Origin: Apostichopus japonicus
Lineage: Eukaryota > Echinodermata > Holothuroidea > Aspidochirotida > Stichopodidae
Direction of reading: 5' to 3'
NCBI RefSeq assembly: GCF_037975245.1
Contig: NC_092582.1
Coordinates: 12,894,077 to 12,958,076 of the forward strand
Length of the DNA stretch: 64,000 nt
The notes beneath the pieces are model-generated. The model worked only from the letters and a program-made list of their open reading frames with translations, made no database searches and had not been told where the DNA came from. Positions within the stretch are counted from its first letter, which is position 1; each line of letters starts with the position of its first letter. Made by a program: the position numbers and the translations under genes. Positions 52,394-64,000 of the stretch are shown one piece after another.

Positions 52394-52773
52394 CAAGGGC
52401 GTAGGAACCGGGGGGCTGGGGGGGGGGGGGGGGGGGCGCCAGCCCCCCAGTGAAAAACATGGGGGGCGGAAGTATCATTCCGCCCCCCCGCTCCGCAAGT
52501 CAGAAAACCCCTTTTTCATTTCCAAATGAGAAAAAAATCTCATTTGGAGCACCAAATTGCATTTAAGGCCAGGTGAAAATGCAAAATTCTTTACAAAATG
52601 GAGTGAGAGTTGAAGTATGCTATATTGCACCAAATTGCATCTGAGGCCACCTGGAAATGCAAAAAAAATCCAAAGGGGAGGGGGACACCCCCTCCCCTTA
52701 GACCCCTCCCCCAGGCCGGCCATCAGTCTTCACCCCCCCCCCCCCCACTCAAAAGTACCTTCCTACGCCACTG
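52394..52773. mobile_element. hAT element E, short non-autonomous (380 bp)
   Basis: The ends are CAAGGGCGTAGGAACC and the complement of CAGTGGCGTAGGAAGG. The target duplication is exact: TGTCATTG at 52386-52393 and 52774-52781. Inside are G19 (52418-52436) and C14 (52733-52746), which could pair. There is a hairpin TCCAAATGAG/CTCATTTGGA (52521-52548) and a 78-bp internal duplication (caccaaattgcat at 52550 and 52628). There is no coding frame. Confidence 0.93.
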
Positions 52774-55569
52774 TGTCATTGTATGTACATGCATGTGTTA
52801 GCACACACGCAAAATGCGAAATCGTGGAAAAACTTCGGAGAGTTGAAACACAGTCATCGAATGTGATTTCCAGATACGCCTTACCGGCCCCCTCCTCCCT
52901 CAAATATCAGGAAATTAATAAAACAGAGATAATAAGGGGATATCAAAGGGATAAGAGCTAGTTATTTTTAGAGAGTTGAAATCGCGTCCAATTAAATGTA
53001 CTGCGTATATCCGTACAAAAGAAAAAATAGGTATCACAATTTTTTTTTTTTGTAAGAAAACAATATTTGCAAAACGTGCAATCAATTTCTTATTAGTAAA
53101 ACCCAAGTCCATCTCTTAATTTTTTAGTTCATATACGAAACAGAGACATTAGTTTCATAGGAGATTTTATCCTGAGTTGGTGGTGTAGGCGGACAAAGCC
53201 TAGATGGATTTCCTGTTTATCTCATTACAATATGACCATTGCTAATTTTTTGACGATATTTTTACAATCGCTTATGCGATATATGCTGACATTCACCCTT
53301 GGGACAAGTGATGACAATAATTTGACCGAAGTAAACCAAAAATCAGGCGATTACATTTCAATAACGATGAACATCAAAATAAACACTAAGAGACGGGACT
53401 ACAGTTAAAAGTTAATAAAGCGATCAAAAACGTTCTCAAATTTGTGTCATCCATTCTGTCTATTATCTCTTTATTAGTTCTTCATCTTCTTCTCTCTCTG
53501 TCTCTGTCTCTCTGTCTCTCTTTTTTGAGGGCAATTTCTTCTTTTTACTCCTTGACATTTTTATGACCGCGGAAGTTCCCTCTAAATGCCACAAAATTGG
53601 AAATTTAAACCAACGTCGATATTTAGTTTTTTTAATATTATTTTGGAGTTTTCTTTCAGGGTTCGGTGACTTAGCTTTATATTTAAAATGCAAACAAGGG
53701 GAAACTCGTGATATGACCTGCTGGTCAGGACGGTTGGCTCCAATATTCCATCTTAATTCGTTCTCAAGGGAGATGAAAACAAATATATTTAAGGATTGCT
53801 CCTGTTTTCAAGTTCGACAGAGGGAAAGGAAAAATCATTCGTGATTGATGTTACGAAAAGTAGACGTATAATCTGTTGGCAAATGTCACAAGTTTACTCA
53901 ATGGAATCTTGGATATCAGGTATATATAACCAACGGCAGAGAGCCTGGAATAGAAGAAGCTAATTTTGGGGTTGATCTGATAAAAGGAGAAATAAAATGT
54001 GTGGAATTGAATGGATATTCCAAATGGCTGAATTTCATTTGCTTAATTAACAAACTAAAGAATCCTTAATATACTGTAGACTAAAAGCGTTACTCGTTGC
54101 ATGATAGCATCGGCCTATGCTGATATTTAAGTGTAACACATCCATTTTAACCGTGACAAAATATTGTTGATATAAATTCTGAAATTGTGAGACGCAAGAC
54201 GCCGCCCATCGAGAGCCGATAGATTCAAACCAAGATTCAAACGGTTTTCAGAGTGAATAAAAATGTTGAATTTGTTTCTTGGCATGCTGATATTAAGTTG
54301 TAACATGTCGATGTTAACTCTGATAGCTTATATTGATACAATGCCTTAATGTTAAATATATAGTTTCCCTAACGATATGCAACAGATCGTTTCGTAAAAT
54401 CGGTAGTATATATGCAAACAACCAAAGTGTATTTCATTAATCTATTATTTTCGAGTCAATGGAGTCACGCTGTTCACGTCAGAAACATGTATGAGTAAGA
54501 TATATATTAACAAAATTAGAAAACTTGATTTGTAAGACTTGCAACATACTGTTTGTATATTTTCAAGACTCTCTCCATTTCAACTCTGAAAGATTCCTAT
54601 GAAAAGAGAAAAAACTGGCATGTGTACGATAAATAAATTTGAAGCAACGCGTGTATGTAGACTCCTAAAGTGAGCAGAATAGATTTGTATCAGAACACGT
54701 CATGTATATTAATGAGAATGACAACAGTGTAGGGTTACTACACATAAAAATGCGAAAGTTGATATATCTATAAAACGGTTTATAACTTTAGACTCCCATT
54801 GGGATAGGAGCTTCAAAAATTGTTCAGGGCTGTTAATGTCACTGCTCACTCTTATATATTTCAATCGTAAAATATGCCTGAAAGGAACATAATAATCTCA
54901 TGGGAAGACAGAAAATAAATCCCTCATTAAAAACTAACGGTTTAAAGTATCCAGTGTGCATAACAATGGTGTTGGATTCTATATAAATGTCATACGAACA
55001 TGATTTCTAGAAAGAAGAAATGATGAATCAGTCAGCCCCTTCCGAAGGTGGCGACGGAGGGAGGGAGGGAGTGGGGGGATGGGGTGGGCGTGGGGTGATG
55101 ATATTCAAGTCTTAATGTCGTTGCATGGGGTTCGTTTCATCACCTTTATATAATCCTCTTCTTTATTCCAACAAGGCCTATTTTCTGTTCTCATGTAACT
55201 CCCTATGTTCATTACTACACACGGATATAAAAGACGTATCATTTCCGCTTCAAAAATAAAATCAGCTTTGTAAAGTTGAATTGGTAACGTTGATGGTTAT
55301 GAATATTTCCGTCAAACTTTGCATATATAATTTACACTAGACCTATACATACTGGAATAACCTATCTAAGTATGCTTTACATACAAATATCAGGAGCCTA
55401 ACGTTAAAACATATATATTTATATATAGACACGGACTACATACCAAATAAGTCCAAAGTGACTTTCAACTATAGGTGGGTATCTATTGTAACAGTCGGCT
55501 TGCGTCTGAAGTCTTTACATAGGACTGTTAGACGCATATTTACACATGTCTTTCAGATATACTCTTGAG
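52774..55569. other. Unassigned stretch
   Basis: No gene is recognised. There are T/A runs at 53040-53052, a (CT)n patch at 53491-53520 and a G-rich patch at 55048-55098 with several GGG runs. A 93-residue plus-strand frame (53563-53844) has a hydrophobic segment but no recognisable family. Confidence 0.45.
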
Positions 55570-55903
55570 CAGGGACGTAACCAGAAATGTGAAGGGGGGG
55601 TGGGGCAGAATTTCAAAAGGGGCACTTCTCACAAAGGGAACATTATAACACTTAACGGAGCGCCATGATGTACAAAGAAATTATTTGCCTCCAACGTTGC
55701 AAGTAAAAAAACAATAATAAGAGAATTGTATTACGTAGCAGACGAACTTTCAGGGGAAAGATTGAGAAGGGTCGCTTAGCTTTTTTTTCAACCTGAAAAG
55801 AGGGCTTTAATGATATTTCCTACTTTTGGTTAAGTTTTATTTTTCGGGGTGCTCAAAGGGAGGGGGAGCGATCGCTCCCATTGCTCCCCCGGCTACGTCC
55901 CTG
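55570..55903. mobile_element. hAT element F, short non-autonomous (334 bp)
   Basis: It starts CAGGGACGTAACCAG and ends with the complement of CAGGGACGTAGCCGG. The target duplication is CTCTTGAG (55562-55569) and CTCTTGAA (55904-55911), seven of eight bases matching. G-rich sequence just inside the left end faces C-rich sequence near the right end. Its ends belong to the same CAGGGACGTAGC family as element C. There is no transposase. Confidence 0.9.
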
Positions 55904-55988
55904 CTCTTGAACAAGGACATGTAGCTCTTTATAGCAGTTAAAATGAAGTAAAAGAAGAATAATCGAAATATGGTCGCTGCACGTCGCT

Positions 55989-56741
55989 CTACAGGAAATA
56001 TGTCACTTGAAGACATCGATCAGACCTTCCAAGCCGAAAGGCTTCGCTGTTTTCCGTGTGTGACCAAACATTTAAAGAGAGAAATTATTGGATGTTTAAA
56101 ACGAGCACTAGTGGAATATGTGATGTGACCAGAGCAGCCGATTTATAACTCAACAGAAGGTGAAGGGGTGCAGGGGGGTGCTGGGGGCGGATAGTATCTA
56201 TGGAAACCGGAGTTATTACCGAAATTGCAGTGCATAACAAACTAATAAGTGGCCGCGCGAAGCGTGAGAACAGTAGATCCTATATATGAAAATCGTTTAT
56301 TTTGTTTTTGTGAGAGAACATATCCCAATTTAATAACCAAAACAAAGTTGGGGCTCTCGTTTCTCAAAATCTACAGGAAATATGTCATTTGAAGACATCG
56401 ATTCCGACCTTCCAAGCTGAAAGGCTTCCCTGTTGTCCGTGTGTGACCAAACATTAAAAGAAAGAAATTATTGGATGTTTAAAATCAGAACTAGTGGAAT
56501 ATGTGATGTGACCAGAGGAGCCAATTTAATATTACTCATCAGAAGGTGAGGTGGGGGGGGGGGGGAAGGGTGCGGGAGACGGATAGTATCGATGGAAACC
56601 GGAGATATTACCGAAATTGCTGTACATAACAAAACTAATAAGTGGCCGCGCGAGCCTATATGAAAATCGTTTTATTTTGTTTTTGTGAGTGAACAGATTG
56701 ATTACCAAAACAAAGTTGGGCTCTCTTTGCTCAAAATCTAC
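55989..56741 (+). repeat. 382-bp tandem duplication
   Basis: Copy 1 (55989-56370) and copy 2 (56371-56741) share most of their sequence from ctacaggaaatatgtca to ctcaaaatctac. Shared blocks include gaaattattggatgtttaaa and aactaataagtggccgcgcg. Copy 2 has a longer G run (G13 at 56553-56565). A 52-codon frame starts at ATG 55970 and ends at 56128 in copy 1 (MSLEDIDQTFQAERLRCFPC is its middle part). An extra base in copy 2 breaks the matching frame, which argues against coding. Confidence 0.88.
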
Positions 56742-62488
<5,747 letters not shown>

Positions 62489-62760
62489 CAACTCATTACG
62501 ATTTTCATTTATATATATTCATTTGCCTTTGTCGTTTACCTCCATTGCATTAACATAAAGTCTGTTCAAAGTATCTCTTTCGAGATCCGGCTTTAGGAAT
62601 CACAAATGATTTTCGAGTTGGATAGCATCATGTTTGATCTCTAGAGTAGGGCAAAATATGTCACCAAAAACAGAACTAGTATTGTTCGATATAGGTGACA
62701 AACGCCTACAGTGGAATTACGATCTTCCTTACCGGTTTCGAACCTCTGGACATACAATCA

Positions 62761-62832
62761 GCGTCCATAGCCTAGTGGTTAGGGTGTCCGCGTACAGAGC
62801 GGGAGGCCCGTGGTTCGAATCCCGGTGGAGGC
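62761..62832 (+). pseudogene. tRNA-like sequence, anticodon ACA; SINE head or pseudogene
   Basis: Seventy-two bases fold as a cloverleaf. The acceptor GCGTCCA/TGGAGGC has one mismatch. The D-arm has an 8-nt AGTGGTTA loop. The anticodon stem TCCGC/GCGGG carries the loop GTACAGA (T33 present, anticodon ACA). The T-arm has loop TTCGAAT but two stem mismatches. The A-box TAGCCTAGTGG (62768-62778) and B-box GGTTCGAATCC (62812-62822) match the pol III consensus. TTTTTT at 62839-62844 could terminate transcription. ACA is not the usual cysteine anticodon, stem pairs are broken and a truncated copy lies 330 bases upstream. I therefore read this as a tRNA-derived repeat and not a working tRNA gene. 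Confidence 0.7.
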
Positions 62833-62861
62833 TGAAAGTTTTTTCACTGTTCTTGATTTTC

Positions 62862-62864
<3 letters not shown>

Positions 62865-62902
<38 letters not shown>

Positions 62903-62926
62903 AAAAAATATATATATATATATATA

Positions 62927-62957
<31 letters not shown>
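62865..62957. repeat. (TA)n microsatellite blocks
   Basis: Three (TA)n blocks (62865-62900, 62909-62928 and 62939-62957) are separated by A-rich breaks. They lie between the tRNA-like repeat and the first palindrome. Confidence 0.9.
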
Positions 62958-62962
62958 TTTTC

Positions 62963-63058
62963 TTTTTCTTGTGGATATTCTTAACTTTCCAACACACGCC
63001 ATCAGACATGTCTATATATATATAGACATGTCTGATGGCGTGTGTTGGAAAGTTAAGA

Positions 63059-63074
<16 letters not shown>
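62963..63074. repeat. Perfect 112-bp palindrome, no spacer
   Basis: Arms 62963-63018 and 63019-63074 are exact reverse complements, with the centre in TATATA|TATATA. The arm includes cttgtggatattcttaact and aacacacgccatcagacatg. It is a candidate cruciform or fold-back replication product. Confidence 0.95.
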
Positions 63075-63442
<368 letters not shown>

Positions 63443-63485
63443 TTGTCGTCATGATGTTAAATATCTGTTATAAATTTGCCACAAA

Positions 63486-63497
63486 CCAAATGGCGGC
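63486..63497 (+). promoter_or_regulatory. YY1-like start-site motif (tentative)
   Basis: CCAAATGGCGGC resembles the AANATGGCGGC motif found near many animal transcription starts. It sits 82 bases upstream of a candidate start codon, in a locally GC-richer patch. Confidence 0.3.
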
Positions 63498-63578
63498 CGT
63501 CGGCAAACAGGCTTGTTTACATGCCACTTGTGTGTCCCTTTAAAACGATTCAGGCATTTTTCCAGAAACACTGTTGAT

Positions 63579-63632
63579 ATGGCGTCTTGTAGGGGCAGTG
63601 TAAGGCGTCACTTGGCCTTTAATGATCGCCGT
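63579..63632 (+). CDS. Candidate first coding exon of a host gene (partial)
   Basis: ATG at 63579 is followed by G at +4 and opens a frame reading MASCRGSVRRHLAFNDRR. GTAAGA at 63633 is a good donor match; an alternative GT lies at 63631. The frame meets a stop soon after if unspliced. The setting, a GC-richer patch downstream of a YY1-like motif, suits a gene start. Joining directly to the candidate exon at 63911 keeps the frame only with the weaker donor at 63631, so an intermediate exon or a different structure is possible. No family is recognised. Confidence 0.3.
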
Positions 63633-63910
63633 GTAAGAGTTTTATAATCTTGATGCTTCTCGATGATAACTTGTGAGTGTTCCACTGAGACCGAGAGAGC
63701 AGGTAAACGCTGTTCTCCGAATTTTGAGTTAAAATGTCATATACGCATCAATTTCTATGCATATACGTGTTTGTTTTTCTTTTGTGGTCAAATGTATTTC
63801 AGAGGACTTGGAACAAAACGTAATAAGAATGATTTCGCCCCAAGTGACAATCATTTCATCTTTAGTTTTCGTCAAAGGTTACTCTAGCTGAACGTCATTT
63901 GAAATTGCAG

Positions 63911-63985
63911 AAATCATAGAAAATGAAAGAGATCACATGGATAGCCTTGATACCATGATGGATGTTGCTAATTCAAACAGTACAG
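63911..63985 (+). CDS. Candidate internal exon near the window end
   Basis: The segment is preceded by attgcag and followed by GTAAAT. Offset by two bases, its frame reads IIENERDHMDSLDTMMDVAN plus four more residues. The other two frames contain stops. The acidic, helix-like content looks protein-like, but 75 bases is short and no family is recognised. If real, it belongs to a plus-strand gene continuing past 64000. Confidence 0.35.
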
Positions 63986-64000
63986 GTAAATTACTGTTGG

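Overview
ORGANISM AND CHARACTER. This is nuclear DNA of a eukaryote, almost certainly an animal. It is AT-rich and gene-poor, with no long open frames, many microsatellites, two large satellite arrays and a dense set of short DNA transposons. The many hAT elements, frequent words such as ggcctata, and at least 23 homopolymer G or C runs of 10 to 19 bases suggest a marine invertebrate. A deuterostome such as a sea cucumber or other echinoderm is plausible, but that is inference and no host gene confirms it. LAYOUT. 0.7-1.4 kb is a degenerate minisatellite. 4.32-5.63 kb is a striking foldback element with 422-bp inverted arms that differ at two positions. 6.7-9.6 kb is a nested set of three hAT elements with a decayed hAT transposase C-terminus. 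10.3-11.0 kb is a tandem duplication around (TA)n tracts, with a third partial copy at 12.5 kb. 13.6-13.9 kb is a purine tract. 15.3-16.8 kb is another hAT with an exact 8-bp target duplication. 20.6-21.0 kb is a degenerate CATCA repeat and 24.3-24.6 kb is a tRNA-derived SINE. 27.1-28.3 kb has a 21-bp minisatellite and two weak exon candidates. 29.6-37.2 kb is a satellite of about 43-bp units with several levels of higher-order repeat. 37.5-44.8 kb is an unrelated octanucleotide satellite. 52.4 and 55.6 kb hold two more short hATs, and 56.0-56.7 kb is a 382-bp tandem duplication. 62.3-63.4 kb holds long (TA)n, two tRNA-like sequences and two chained palindromes. The last 500 bases may hold the 5' end of a host gene running off the window. 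HOW THE PARTS RELATE. No pathway or operon can be read here. The biology is mostly that of repeats. Six hAT insertions were delimited by matching 8-bp target duplications and inverted ends; none encodes an intact transposase, so all would depend on enzymes elsewhere. The two satellite arrays together cover about 15 kb and lie only about 280 bases apart. The most unusual object is the foldback at 4321-5626, whose arms are built from short modules around the palindrome ATCGATTTAAATCGAT. LIMITS. Coordinates and identities were read by eye. Exon calls are hypotheses from splice-like signals only, and the taxon is unproven.
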